Assembly (NCBI GenBank): GCA_958296035.1
Contig: OY282431.1
Location: 3,208,037 to 3,272,036, forward strand
DNA length: 64,000 nucleotides
Source of the DNA: Paracoccaceae bacterium
GTDB lineage: Bacteria; Pseudomonadota; Alphaproteobacteria; Rhodobacterales; Rhodobacteraceae
Direction: 5' to 3'
The position numbers were made by a program, and so were the translations under genes. The notes under the pieces are model-generated. The model did not search any database and was not told the origin of the DNA. It saw nothing but the letters and a program-made list of their open reading frames with translations. Each line of letters begins with the position of its first letter. Within the stretch, counting starts at the first letter, position 1. Of this stretch, positions 45,570 through 54,583 are shown one piece after another.

Positions 45570-46658
45570 ATGAAACGTTATCATGATCTTGATGCACTGC
45601 GGGCGATCGCCATGTCACTGGGGATTGCCTTGCACGCCTTCGTGTTGCAGGTTCCGGACCCCTTCTGGCCGGTGCAGGGAGAATTCGTCCGCACATTGCC
45701 GATAGAAAAAAATCCGTATGCCTACGCCGTGGCGTTCATTCATGGATTCCGAATGCCGCTTTTCTTTTTATTGAGCGGTTTCTTCGCGGCCATGATGCTG
45801 CAGAGAAGAGGCATGAAAGGGTTGTTGCTGCATCGGCTGAAGAGGATTGGATTGCCTTTACTGGTAGGTACAGTAACCATTGTTCCCTGCACGATTTGGC
45901 TGTTTGTCCCAGGCGGATTTGAACTGTGGGCATGGCCGATTGTGTGGATTTATGCCGGGTTCGCGCATTTGTGGTTCCTGTGGTACCTGTTGCTGATAGC
46001 AATTGGCTACGGGCTGGTTGCAGCCCTGGGTATTCGCTTCAGCCATGGTGTGTTCTGGCTACTATTGCCATGTGTGCTTGGTCCTCAATTGTTTATGGGC
46101 AATGATTCTTTCGGTGCAGATCCTCCTGCGGATGGAGTCCTTCCGGAAGCGAAATTGCTTGCCTACTATGTCGTTTTCTTTCTTTGTGGCGTGTTCGTCT
46201 ACCAACGCAGTATTGCAATCAGGCATTGGTGGTCAGTATTCTTGCCGATGGCCATCGTGATTTTTCCGGTCGCATTGGTGCTTATGGCCATACCGGCAAA
46301 TCTTCTTGGTGTAAGCCCGGAATTGAAACACCTTACCGTCAAGGTTCTTCAGGTTGCCTTTGCCTGGTTGATGTGCTTTGGACTTATGGGCCTGTTTCGA
46401 TGGATTGCCTCCGGCGAGAGATTCTGGATCAGGTATATGTCAGACGCCTCCTACTGGATGTACCTGGCTCACCTTCCCCTGATCGTATTTGCACAAATGC
46501 TGACCCTTGACTGGACGGTCAACGCTCACTTGATGATGTTTGTCATTTGCGCCGGGGCATTGGCTGTCCTTCTGCTCAGCTACGAAACCTGCGTTCGATA
46601 TACTCTCGTCGGTACCATGTTGAACGGGCCACGAGTTCGGAGAAAAGTCACTGCATAG
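45570..46658 (+). CDS. Acyltransferase-3 family membrane protein (OpgC-like)
   Basis: A 362-residue integral membrane protein with about ten hydrophobic helices. The N-terminal motif RYHDLDALRAIAMSLGIALHAFV has the catalytic histidine of acyltransferase-3 proteins, and helix two region includes FHGFRMPLFFLLSGFFAAMM (written here with its conserved core RMPLFFLLSGFF). Near the C-terminus SDASYWMYLAHLPLIVFAQ is also typical. Relatives such as OpgC add succinyl or acetyl groups to periplasmic glucans or surface sugars. The frame opens at 45471, but the ATG at 45570 begins the homology. No polysaccharide genes are adjacent. Confidence 0.85.
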   Translation: MKRYHDLDALRAIAMSLGIALHAFVLQVPDPFWPVQGEFVRTLPIEKNPYAYAVAFIHGFRMPLFFLLSGFFAAMMLQRRGMKGLLLHRLKRIGLPLLVGTVTIVPCTIWLFVPGGFELWAWPIVWIYAGFAHLWFLWYLLLIAIGYGLVAALGIRFSHGVFWLLLPCVLGPQLFMGNDSFGADPPADGVLPEAKLLAYYVVFFLCGVFVYQRSIAIRHWWSVFLPMAIVIFPVALVLMAIPANLLGVSPELKHLTVKVLQVAFAWLMCFGLMGLFRWIASGERFWIRYMSDASYWMYLAHLPLIVFAQMLTLDWTVNAHLMMFVICAGALAVLLLSYETCVRYTLVGTMLNGPRVRRKVTA

Positions 46659-46936
46659 ACCGGTACAAAATGGTCTGGCTGTACATGGCATTGTCTATGC
46701 AGCATCACCACATGCGGGCCGCATCGAGGTCGCGTTGCAGCTCGCAAACGGCACCGATGGCGCCTCTACTGGATAACAATATCATTTGAGCAGGTATATC
46801 GGGCCACCCTGAATACGCCCCCGGTGGTCAGGCAATCAGAGCCTGTCCGGGCGGCCTGTCAATCGGAACTCTAGAGGACAGAGGACCGCGTTACCCGGCA
46901 ATTCGAGGCAGGACGAGTACAACAGATCACAGGTTG

Positions 46937-47203
46937 TCACCGACGGTCTTGGTCGTTGATATCCTCACAACCCATCGCCAACGCCATCAGGCGCTGGTCG
47001 CCCAGGTTCTTGACGGGATATTCGGGGCGCGACTTGCTGCGGTGGTCGGTAAAGCACTCGGCCAGCCATCTGTAACGTGAACACCTTGTTGGCCTGGCGC
47101 AGGGTCGGAAGGCCTCCGCGATGCGCCCTGGGAGGGAATGGAAAGTGAGCAGCGAAGGTTCATGGCCTGTTCTCATGTTGCTGACTCCTGGCCAAGCTTC
47201 CAT
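46937..47203 (-). pseudogene. IS1380-family transposase fragment, minus strand
   Basis: WLAECFTDHRSKSRPEYPVKN followed by LGDQRLMALAMGCEDINDQD matches the N-terminal third of IS1380 transposases (relatives read CFTDHRNPLYVEHSLEDLVAQRVFGLALGYEDLNDHD in two pieces). Nothing downstream of it is recognisable. It is in the opposite orientation to the copy at 41862, so two IS1380 remnants face each other around the SDR-FAH-acyltransferase block. Confidence 0.6.
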
Positions 47204-47449
47204 TGCATATAATGGCCAACAACATTGGCTTCATTGTTAAGCACGTTCGTCGTGGAGGACACGCCCACAATCTTTGGTGAGATATTCGTGTGATTCCGAT
47301 TTGCCTTTTTGGGAATTGGCTGCACGAAGCTCCCGCGGTCAGAGCCTGTTCGGCCGACTGAAACAGAAGGGAATTATAAAGTCAGGTTGACGAAAGCCGA
47401 CAAATAAATGTCGCTCAATCGCTTGCGGAAGTCTATGTTCTTTGCTTGA

Positions 47450-48397
47450 GTGTGTGTGGCGGAAAGGCTGCGACTTCCGGGGTCGTTCCTTTCTTTTGGG
47501 GAGCGGTTCACCGAACTTCGCAGGGCAGTGGAGTGGCTGTCCGATCAGGCATTCTCCATGACCCGTTACACATTGCAGTCTCAGTGCGATGCGTGGAAGA
47601 GGTTCTTCAAGGGCGATGGACATCCACGCTTCAAGTCGCGCCGCAGGACACCGCCAAACTTCACCCTTCCCGACAACATTCGTATCCAGGGCGACAGGAT
47701 TAGCGTACCGAAGATCGGCCGCCTCCAATTCCGGCGCAAGGGCGGCAACCCGTATCCCGATGGCAAGCCGCTCAAGGCGGTCGTCAAGAAGCGGGGCGGC
47801 AAGTGGTATGTGACCATCTGCTCCAAGGTATCGCTACCGGAACCCTCAGGCAACGGCGGCGTTGCCGGTGTGGACAAGAATGTTCGTCAGGTCGCGGTAG
47901 TGACGTCAAAGGGCAACGAGGACGTCATTGTGGCCCCGGATACGAGCCTTCTTGACATCACAATCAATCGCAACCAGCGCAAGATTGCCAATCAGGCATC
48001 GACAGTGGCAGTCGAGAATCTGAACACGTCGGGGATGACACGATCGACCAGGGGAACGGTAGAGAACCCTGGCAAGAACGTGAAGGACAGGACAGGCCTT
48101 GATCGCGGCATCCTTGCCAAGGGCTGGCGTCAGTTGCGGCAGATGCTTGCCAACAAGAGCAGGGTAGTAGATGTTAACCCTGCCTATACCAGTCAGACCG
48201 GTGATGCTTGAGGCGTTGCTGACAAAGCGTCTCGGGATAACAGAAAAGTCAACTGTGTGGCTTGTGGCCACACGGATCATGCGGACTTGAATGCAGCCCG
48301 CAAAATCATGGCCTTCGGGGTCGGGCCTACTGCACGGCGAGGGGCGTTTGCGACCACAATCCGGCTGACCCGTGAAATTGATACTGTGGCGGCATGA
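47450..48397 (+). pseudogene. TnpB (IS200/IS605-type RNA-guided nuclease), stop-interrupted
   Basis: A TnpB-like protein in one continuous frame broken by a single in-frame TGA at 48209-48211. RuvC-I is GVAGVDKNVRQVAVV (Asp present), RuvC-II TVAVENLNTSGM (Glu present), and the zinc ribbon follows VVDVNPAYTSQT. Normal TnpB reads TC..CG at this point; here the first Cys is Gly and the second is the TGA. The rest of the ribbon (CVACGHTDHADLNAARKI) continues in frame to 48397. The helical segment between RuvC-I and RuvC-II is about 35 residues too short and the N-terminus is incomplete. No TnpA is nearby. Inactive as a nuclease. Confidence 0.75.
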
Positions 48398-48689
48398 AAT
48401 GTGTCGACCCGGGTATATAATTCCGCTTATGAAAGTGCCGGGGGCACAAGCATACACAGACTGCGTGCCGCGAGTTGTCCGAAACCGCAGCTGGCGAGCG
48501 CATGGCAGGCGAAAGGCAATACTTCCCTCTCGGAGAGGGGCGGGAGAAATCACCCGGAAAGGCCACCTGTCTCCGGCAACTTTTCTTGCCCAACATGTCG
48601 GTTCGATAGCGAACTCTTGCAACCAACGCTCGGAAAACCTTGCCAATTGTTTGACCAAGGGTCAAAATTGTGCCAAGCGGGGTTCAAAT

Positions 48690-49313
48690 ATGCCCTCCCG
48701 AAACCAATTCCGTCCTCGCATCAGCGGTTATTTATCCTCCTCGAGAAGGACCGCACGCTATTGGTTGTACCGGTTGCTGCGTGCTGATGATGGCCCTCAT
48801 CGCATTGCACGAGGAGTGTTCGCGGGCACTTTCATTGCATTTACACCTTTTTTTGGCCTGCATTACTTACTGGCTCCCGCTCTCGCGTACATCATCCGCG
48901 GCAATCTTATCGCCAGCCTTGTCTTTGCAAATGTCTCCAATCCTCTGACTTTTCCCATAATCGCAGCTTTCTCTATTGCCCTCGGCCGGACTCTCCTCGG
49001 CCGGACGGAAGCGGAGAACGGCCCCCGGGAAAGCACCGGCGATGAATTGTTCAGTTCCCTGCAGATATTCGGTCAGGGATTGGGCGAGGGAACAACGAGC
49101 TATCACTGGGATGTCTTGTTGGCGTTTCTTGACGACCTGCTTCTACCCTATCTTCTGGGCGGCAGCCTGTTCGGCCTCGCCGCTGGTTTGGTGGCAGCCG
49201 GTGCAATATACAGGCTCGTTCCCAGATTCGCCGGGCATCTGGCAGCAATCAGTGCTGCCCGTCGCAAGAGGCGTGCCCTGCGGAGGGCACGGAAACAGGG
49301 GGCTGTCGACTAG
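48690..49313 (+). CDS. DUF2062 membrane protein
   Basis: A 207-residue protein of the DUF2062 family. RRTARYWLYRLLRADDGPHRIARGVFAGTFIAFTPFFGLHYLLA (family signature, given here only to locate it at about 18-60), then a second helix NLIASLVFANVSNPLTFP with the conserved NP, then a periplasmic or cytoplasmic loop, two more helices (LLPYLLGGSLFGLAAGLVAAGAIY) and a basic C-terminal tail. Function unknown; the family is widespread in proteobacteria. The longer frame to 48372 covers the TnpB end, and the ATG at 48690 with GCGGGG upstream is preferred. Confidence 0.8.
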   Translation: MPSRNQFRPRISGYLSSSRRTARYWLYRLLRADDGPHRIARGVFAGTFIAFTPFFGLHYLLAPALAYIIRGNLIASLVFANVSNPLTFPIIAAFSIALGRTLLGRTEAENGPRESTGDELFSSLQIFGQGLGEGTTSYHWDVLLAFLDDLLLPYLLGGSLFGLAAGLVAAGAIYRLVPRFAGHLAAISAARRKRRALRRARKQGAVD

Positions 49314-49487
49314 ACCGGGAGAAGCGATCCTTTCTTGAGCAGCATCTCTTGCAGCACCGGGCAGTTTGCAGAGATTGCGCTGCCCTTATAACTCACTCCC
49401 CGCCATTGATCTGATTCCAGCCGAACCCAATTGCGTGCTGAGGGGATGATGGATTTGATCTATCTTCTGGTGAGGAGAATTGACTTC

Positions 49488-50459
49488 TCACCCGCGTAGC
49501 GGGCCGTCTCCAATGGTCGCGGAGATACGCTGCGTCAGCTTTTCCTTGAGATCACCAGGTTGTTCCCAAACAATATGATTGAACTGCCGGGTATCGAAAT
49601 GGACTTTTCCGAGGTCTTTCTTCCGGCAAGTGAAGATCACGGGAATGTTGAGACCGTGCGCGAACCCTGCCTCGTAGTAGACTCCGCCTCTTGCTCCATC
49701 CTCTGCCTGTGAGAAGTCAGCCACCAGAAAGCGTGACCGGCGGACCTCTGCGATGATCTCGTAATCTATCCTGTTGTTGTGCTCCTTCCGGTCAATTCGC
49801 AACGATTTGTATCCGACTTGTCTGATTGCCGGTTCAATGCCCTGCGTCCACGCCTGTTCCATATTCGGGTCAAACCACATGGCAACGAAGGCCTGGCCTG
49901 ACTCCACATGGGTAGCTCGCAGGGATTCAAGATGAGCATGGCCAGCCACACTTATGACAACAAATTCCAAATAGTCCTTTGTGTCAATCCACCCAGCCTT
50001 GTCCAAGTGACTGGGATAGCAATTAAGTTCTTTGTAACCTTCGACAAGTCCGGTCACGATAGGTCCACAGTGAGCAAGTCAACTATGCTGGGTACGAAGA
50101 GCACCAACCGGCGGCGGACTCTCAACCTGTGCTCCCGGTGCTGACGAGGAATCTGCAAAGTACTGCAGAAATTGATTCACTTTATCATGAATTGACGGCT
50201 GTCTTGCATGCGAAGCCCGTTCGATTTGTTCGATCAAAACCTTCGGCGCAATACCGTATGCACCTGAACTTCGCTCCCGGATAAGCCAGTCAGTTAGCCG
50301 GGCTCTTGTTTCCGGGGAGGTCTCCCCAATCTTGAGTCTAGTTTTGGCATTATCACCAATAAAATAGCTGCCGCCGGCGCGCGCCGAATCATACTCTTCA
50401 AATAATGGATCGTCAGGCAAAGGGCGTCGAATTTTCGTCGCATCGGTGCCCCAGATCAC
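49488..50459 (-). pseudogene. Nucleoside 2-deoxyribosyltransferase-like protein, stop-interrupted
   Basis: One frame encodes an N-terminal domain (IWGTDATKIRR, DSARAGGSYFI, ARLTDWLIRERSSG) and, after an in-frame TGA at 50079-50081, a C-terminal domain from 50057. The C-terminal domain reads GQAFVAMWFDPNMEQAWTQG, then DRKEHNNRIDYEIIAEVRRSRFLVADFS and GVYYEAGFAHGLNIPVIFTC. This is the pattern of nucleoside-deoxyribosyltransferase-fold proteins, with the Glu of YYEAG at the catalytic position. Stand-alone relatives often occur in defence islands. The first codon is GTG directly after a TGT, and relatives start CVIWGT, so the true N-terminus is unclear. Either a recent pseudogene or two separate polypeptides. 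Confidence 0.6.
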
Positions 50460-50775
50460 ACATGTTGTTTCTTGGTTCTTTTTCCTTTTTCCCCGCTATT
50501 CCGAATTTCTGCTGCTGTCAGGCGACCATGCCCTCATTTCTCTCAACCATAGCTGCGGAATCCTGCAACAGCCGTCTGCCCCTCAACCCAATAGCCAAAT
50601 TACAAGTGATGGATGAATTGTACATCTTGACCATGGTGCTTCCTCTGATACCCGCATCAATGCTCATTCCGAAATCCGTGGATGGTACTCTCCGCAACAA
50701 ACGTGCACAGCACGGCTTACCATCTGCGACCCGGTTGCCAGACGTGTAGCCTTCCCGCACTACCCTGGTGACCCA
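50460..50775. other. Gene-less stretch upstream of the deoxyribosyltransferase-like gene
   Basis: About 315 bases. It should hold the promoter of that gene. No frame has recognisable features. Confidence 0.35.
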
Positions 50776-50964
50776 TCAATCCCGAGGTTTGGTATACTGC
50801 CTTGGACGTGCTACCAACATCTGCTCCTGCCCCGGCGATATCTCCCCTATCTCCATATCAAGCACTGGAAAGCCCCGTACCTTCGCATAGCAAAACAGAA
50901 TCTCAATCCCCGCCTCCGACGGCATATCATGGGCCGGCAATTGGGGCATGACATGATTCGTCAA
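50776..50964 (-). CDS. Hypothetical short frame, possible gene fragment
   Basis: 62 residues: MPQLPAHDMPSEAGIEILFC, then YAKVRGFPVLDMEIGEISPG and QEQMLVARPRQYTKPRD. Its balanced composition and lack of rare residues look protein-like, and the frame is open upstream to about 51000 without an ATG, so it may be the 3' end of a lost gene. No family recognised. Confidence 0.25.
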   Translation of the reverse strand: MTNHVMPQLPAHDMPSEAGIEILFCYAKVRGFPVLDMEIGEISPGQEQMLVARPRQYTKPRD

Positions 50965-51086
50965 CGGCCAGGCAGAATGCTGCCATTCTATAACCGTTTT
51001 TCAGTCTGTCGGGTGTAACTGCACAAACCTTGTCTCCGGTCCGGTGCCACTGACAGCGATGTGCATGAGCGGGACGTGCCCGGCCC

Positions 51087-52655
51087 TCAACCAGGGAGAG
51101 CCTTCAGGACGTCTTCGGTTGAAACAACCGTAGCAACATTCTGCATCGCAAAATCCACAGAGGCGCGATGCCAGTCCTGGTTCATTGTCGAACAGGCATT
51201 CTCCGGCACTATGACTCGAAACCCCTTGTCGGCGGCAGTGCGGGCGGTGTGCTCCACGCTCATATTGGTCCACGCACCTGTATTGATAATCGTGTCAATT
51301 CCCGACCCTCGCAAGTATCCTTCAAGGCGGCTGGTTTCCCATGCGCTCATTGACATTTTCTCGACAACCAGATCACCCGATTTCGGCTCGAGACCGGATA
51401 CCGGGGCGACACCCCAGGTGCCGCGAACCAGGGCGTTCGCAGTCTTCACACCCTCGAACAACGGAGCATTCCGGGTAAGGGCCGGGTGTCCAGGTTCACA
51501 GACAAACCACACATGTATGACCAGAATACCGGCATTGCGACATGAATCGGCAAGGCGTCGGCTGTTTTCGACAACATTCTGCTGGCGGGCGTGTTCCGGC
51601 GAGCCACTGTCTGCAAATGCACCGCCATCCGCAATGACATCCTGCTGCATGTCCTGAATGATGAGGGCAGTTCTTTCCGGTTCGATCTGCAATCCGGCAA
51701 AACCGGAATGACTCGAGGCGGCGTTGGTGCTCGTGGTGGCATTCATGAACGGTTCGATGCGGCCCCTGACCCGGGTCTTGACGGAAAAGACCGCTGTGGT
51801 GGCACAGATGAAGAGCGTATCCCAACTCGAAGTTCCCCAATGCAGGTTGGCAGCCATCAGCGGAACTTCTATCTTTCCGAGCAGAACACCATCGAAGGAA
51901 TACACCCACAGCCCGCCCGGTGCAGTTACCCAAACGTTGCCGCTCGTATCGGCCTTCATGCCATCCGGCAAGCCCGGTCGCGAGCTGTCCCGAATGCCCG
52001 AGGCGAAGATGCGGGGGTTGCCCAGTCGACCATCCGGCAACACGTCGTAACGCCGAATATTGGCCTGGTCGGTGTCATTGACCCACATGAACCGCTCGCA
52101 GGGACTGAAACACAGGCCGTTCGGCTGGGTAAATGTGTAGCGATCCACAACCAGGGTGGGCTCTTCTCCCGGACGGTGCCCGGGCCGCATCATGTAGACA
52201 CCCTGAAAGCCCAGTTGTGTCGGCCGCGGCACGCCAAAGTGCTCCATGCGACCATAGGTCGGATCGGTGAAGTATATCGAACCGTCGGACTTCACGCACA
52301 GGTCATTCGGAGAATTCAGTTCACGACCCTCGAAATGCGAGCACATCACCTCGCGTGACCCGTCGGGCGGAAAACGCGCAACCGAACTGCTTGCATGTTC
52401 ACAAACCAGCAGGTTCAGATCGGCATCGTAGGTCATCCCGTTGCCCTTTTGGGAAGGCTTCAGAACCTCGACAACCTTGCCGTCGGGTGTCCAGCGGCGG
52501 CGAACATCTGCCGGCATGTCGGAAAACAGCAGATGCTGTTCTACAGGATGCCAGACCGGACCCTCGGTGAACGTGAAGCCGGCCCCCAACTGAACGACCG
52601 GGGCGTTGACATCTATGAGTTCATCGAAGCGTGGATCAACCGCCAGGTGTGCCAT
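51087..52655 (-). CDS. Gluconolactonase (SMP-30) fused to an isochorismatase-like cysteine hydrolase
   Basis: A 522-residue two-domain enzyme. Residues 1-310 form a SMP-30/gluconolactonase beta-propeller: GFTFTEGPVWHPVEQHLLFSDM with its metal-binding Glu, SPNDLCVKSDGSIYFTDPTYG, FTQPNGLCFSPCERF and GLPDGMKADTSGNVWVTAPGG. Residues 327-522 are an isochorismatase-like hydrolase with catalytic Asp335 (LIIQDMQQD) and Lys433 (VVEKMSMSAW). The nucleophile cysteine position reads TNMSVEHTAR, so Ser466 stands in its place. The ATG at 52655 has GGAGGGAG upstream. It is the last gene of the long operon. Each half alone is common; the fusion is unusual to me. Likely acts on a lactone whose product the second half binds or hydrolyses. 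Confidence 0.88.
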   Translation of the reverse strand: MAHLAVDPRFDELIDVNAPVVQLGAGFTFTEGPVWHPVEQHLLFSDMPADVRRRWTPDGKVVEVLKPSQKGNGMTYDADLNLLVCEHASSSVARFPPDGSREVMCSHFEGRELNSPNDLCVKSDGSIYFTDPTYGRMEHFGVPRPTQLGFQGVYMMRPGHRPGEEPTLVVDRYTFTQPNGLCFSPCERFMWVNDTDQANIRRYDVLPDGRLGNPRIFASGIRDSSRPGLPDGMKADTSGNVWVTAPGGLWVYSFDGVLLGKIEVPLMAANLHWGTSSWDTLFICATTAVFSVKTRVRGRIEPFMNATTSTNAASSHSGFAGLQIEPERTALIIQDMQQDVIADGGAFADSGSPEHARQQNVVENSRRLADSCRNAGILVIHVWFVCEPGHPALTRNAPLFEGVKTANALVRGTWGVAPVSGLEPKSGDLVVEKMSMSAWETSRLEGYLRGSGIDTIINTGAWTNMSVEHTARTAADKGFRVIVPENACSTMNQDWHRASVDFAMQNVATVVSTEDVLKALPG

Positions 52656-52820
52656 TAATGTCTCCCTCCAGTCCTGCCTGCTGCCTGTTCGCTCGTGCCG
52701 TATCCCGGTCAATTTCAGTCATGCGTTCATGGGCAGTGGAGCATCGGCCGCGAATTGCAACCGTCCAGCGGCGACTCACGCGCCCGCCAGCCGACAAGGC
52801 ATGTTACCCTGACCGGATCG

Positions 52821-53669
52821 TCAGGCCGGGAACCATTGTCGCGCCGGCAGTGTTTCCACGACAGGCCCGGGCGTCTCGTGCCCCAGCCTGCCGACCACAC
52901 GACCATGTTCGATGCGTGCGGCTCGATCATGAATCGGTAACAGGAACTGAAACCTGTTCAGCAATTTCTTGATTGCTCCCTTTTCGGCACGCTTTGAGCC
53001 CGCATGGTTTCCGGTCGAGCGAGGTTCCATGAAGTTGTTGGTCATGACCTGGTTAATGACCTGGTCGTTGAAATCGTAAATGACGTCACCACAAATGCAG
53101 GCCAGACCGTCGGCAGTCTCGACCACCACATTCATTGATCCTTCGGTGTGGGCATATGCGGGTTCACACCATACGCCAGGAATGATCTCTTCGGCACCGG
53201 TGATTTCAAGGTCCAGAAAGCGAATTGCTTCCGGTTCGTAGATGCGCTCCACCAGGTGCAGAATATCGGGCTTGGGGTATTGCGGATACATGATACCGGA
53301 TACCGAGAATTCCATTTCGCGCCGATTGAGGACCACCGTCGTGTTCATTGGAAAGCGGTCATCCTTGCCGGCATGATCAATGTGCAAATGAGTGTGCAGA
53401 ATATAGCGAATATCGCCGAGACGCAGGCCATGCTTTGCCAACTGGTTTTCGATCATGGTTTCGTAAGACTGCAGGCCGCGCATGCCGAGGCTTTCCATAA
53501 TGGCATTGTCCCGGTAACCGGTGTCAACCAGCACAGGATAGGTGCCGCCGAGAATTAGGAAACCGTAGACCGGCACACGCCGCACCCGACCGCATTGATG
53601 GCCAAGCACCAGAAAGCTTGTTTCCAGTTCTATGTCACCATAGTCGAGTGTATGGATTGTAAGGGCCAT
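52821..53669 (-). CDS. Metallo-beta-lactamase-fold hydrolase (N-acyl-homoserine-lactonase family)
   Basis: A 282-residue MBL-fold enzyme. Metal site HTHLHIDHAG, then EPAYAHTEGSMNVVVETADG, CICGDVIYDF and PIHDRAARIEHG. The arrangement matches AiiA/AttM-type lactonases, which open lactone rings with two zinc ions. In this operon, with a gluconolactonase and an amidohydrolase, a sugar or heterocyclic lactone is at least as likely a substrate as a quorum signal. The ATG at 53669 with AAGGAGCAAGCC before it is preferred to the 53690 start. It is 32 bases after the amidohydrolase. Confidence 0.88.
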   Translation of the reverse strand: MALTIHTLDYGDIELETSFLVLGHQCGRVRRVPVYGFLILGGTYPVLVDTGYRDNAIMESLGMRGLQSYETMIENQLAKHGLRLGDIRYILHTHLHIDHAGKDDRFPMNTTVVLNRREMEFSVSGIMYPQYPKPDILHLVERIYEPEAIRFLDLEITGAEEIIPGVWCEPAYAHTEGSMNVVVETADGLACICGDVIYDFNDQVINQVMTNNFMEPRSTGNHAGSKRAEKGAIKKLLNRFQFLLPIHDRAARIEHGRVVGRLGHETPGPVVETLPARQWFPA

Positions 53670-53701
53670 GGCTTGCTCCTTCGCTTGCACACAATTGGTT
53701 T

Positions 53702-54583
53702 CTAACTGGCGGGCCGATAGACGCCCGCCGCTGTTTCCCGGAAAATCGCATTCCTTTCTGCAGCGGTCAGATATTCAGTCTGCTGCCGAAATGCCGAGAT
53801 CAGGTCTTCAAAGCTTGTCCACAGTTTCTCAATCGGAAAATTGGAGCCGAACATGCAGCGGTCAGCCCCAAACATTTCAACTGTATCGCAAATCATGCGG
53901 CCAATGAACTCGGCATCATTGCGATGAATGAAGGTACCGAATGCCGACAATTTGACAACGACATTGGGCAGTCCCGCCAACCTCTCCATCCCTGTCTTCC
54001 ACAGCGCCATACCGTCCTCGGAAAGGTCTTCCAGCATCCCGGCGTGCTGCAGAATCATCGTAACATCGGGGCAGCTTTCGGCCAGCTCTGCTGCGAACGC
54101 CATCTGACTCGCAAAAACCTGCAGATCGAAACTCCAGCCGTAATCGGCGAGCCTGGCCACATTCTGCTTGAGGACCGGATCAGCGGGCAGATCTTCACGC
54201 GCCGCAAACCTGTAGGCGGGATTGGTATGCCAGTGCAGCTGCTGTCTGATACCTCGCATGAGCGGATAGCGAGCCAGACCTTGAAGTTGCAAGTCTGCCT
54301 CGACCGAGCACATGTCGGCATATCCAACGATCGCATTCGGCCAGCCATGGCTATCGGCTATTGACTGCACCCAGGCGACCTCATTCCCGAAGTCGGCCTT
54401 CGCCCAGTTGGCCTGCACGTATACCGAACGCTCAATGCCCGACTCGGCAATATCCGCCAGGTACTCGTCGATCGGATAATCCCTGCGGATTGCAGCATAC
54501 GGTCCGAAGATTCTTGGTTGTTCGGGACCGCGCAGCCACGGAAGGTCCTTGCGTCTCCAGATATGGTGGTGGGCATCAATCAT
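53702..54583 (-). CDS. Amidohydrolase (TIM-barrel lactonase, amidohydro_2 family)
   Basis: A 293-residue amidohydrolase of the family that includes L-fuconolactonase and 2-pyrone-4,6-dicarboxylate lactonase. The opening IDAHHHIWRRKDLPWLRGP has the HxH metal site; then GIERSVYVQANWAKAD, GYADMCSVEADLQLQGLA, LMRGIRQQLHWHTNPAY, ILQHAGM and CMFGSNFPIEKLW with the final Asp/Asn pair (here SNFP). Overlaps the VWA gene by four bases. Together with the MBL enzyme and gluconolactonase it suggests that the operon opens several lactone or cyclic intermediates. Confidence 0.88.
   Translation of the reverse strand: MIDAHHHIWRRKDLPWLRGPEQPRIFGPYAAIRRDYPIDEYLADIAESGIERSVYVQANWAKADFGNEVAWVQSIADSHGWPNAIVGYADMCSVEADLQLQGLARYPLMRGIRQQLHWHTNPAYRFAAREDLPADPVLKQNVARLADYGWSFDLQVFASQMAFAAELAESCPDVTMILQHAGMLEDLSEDGMALWKTGMERLAGLPNVVVKLSAFGTFIHRNDAEFIGRMICDTVEMFGADRCMFGSNFPIEKLWTSFEDLISAFRQQTEYLTAAERNAIFRETAAGVYRPAS

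Noticed and set aside
48209-50081. Reassignment of TGA as a sense codon, because two genes are interrupted by in-frame TGA
   Set aside because: Many intact genes here (folD, ruvB, ATPase, [2Fe-2S] subunit and others) end at TGA with the next gene starting at once, so TGA is a normal stop.
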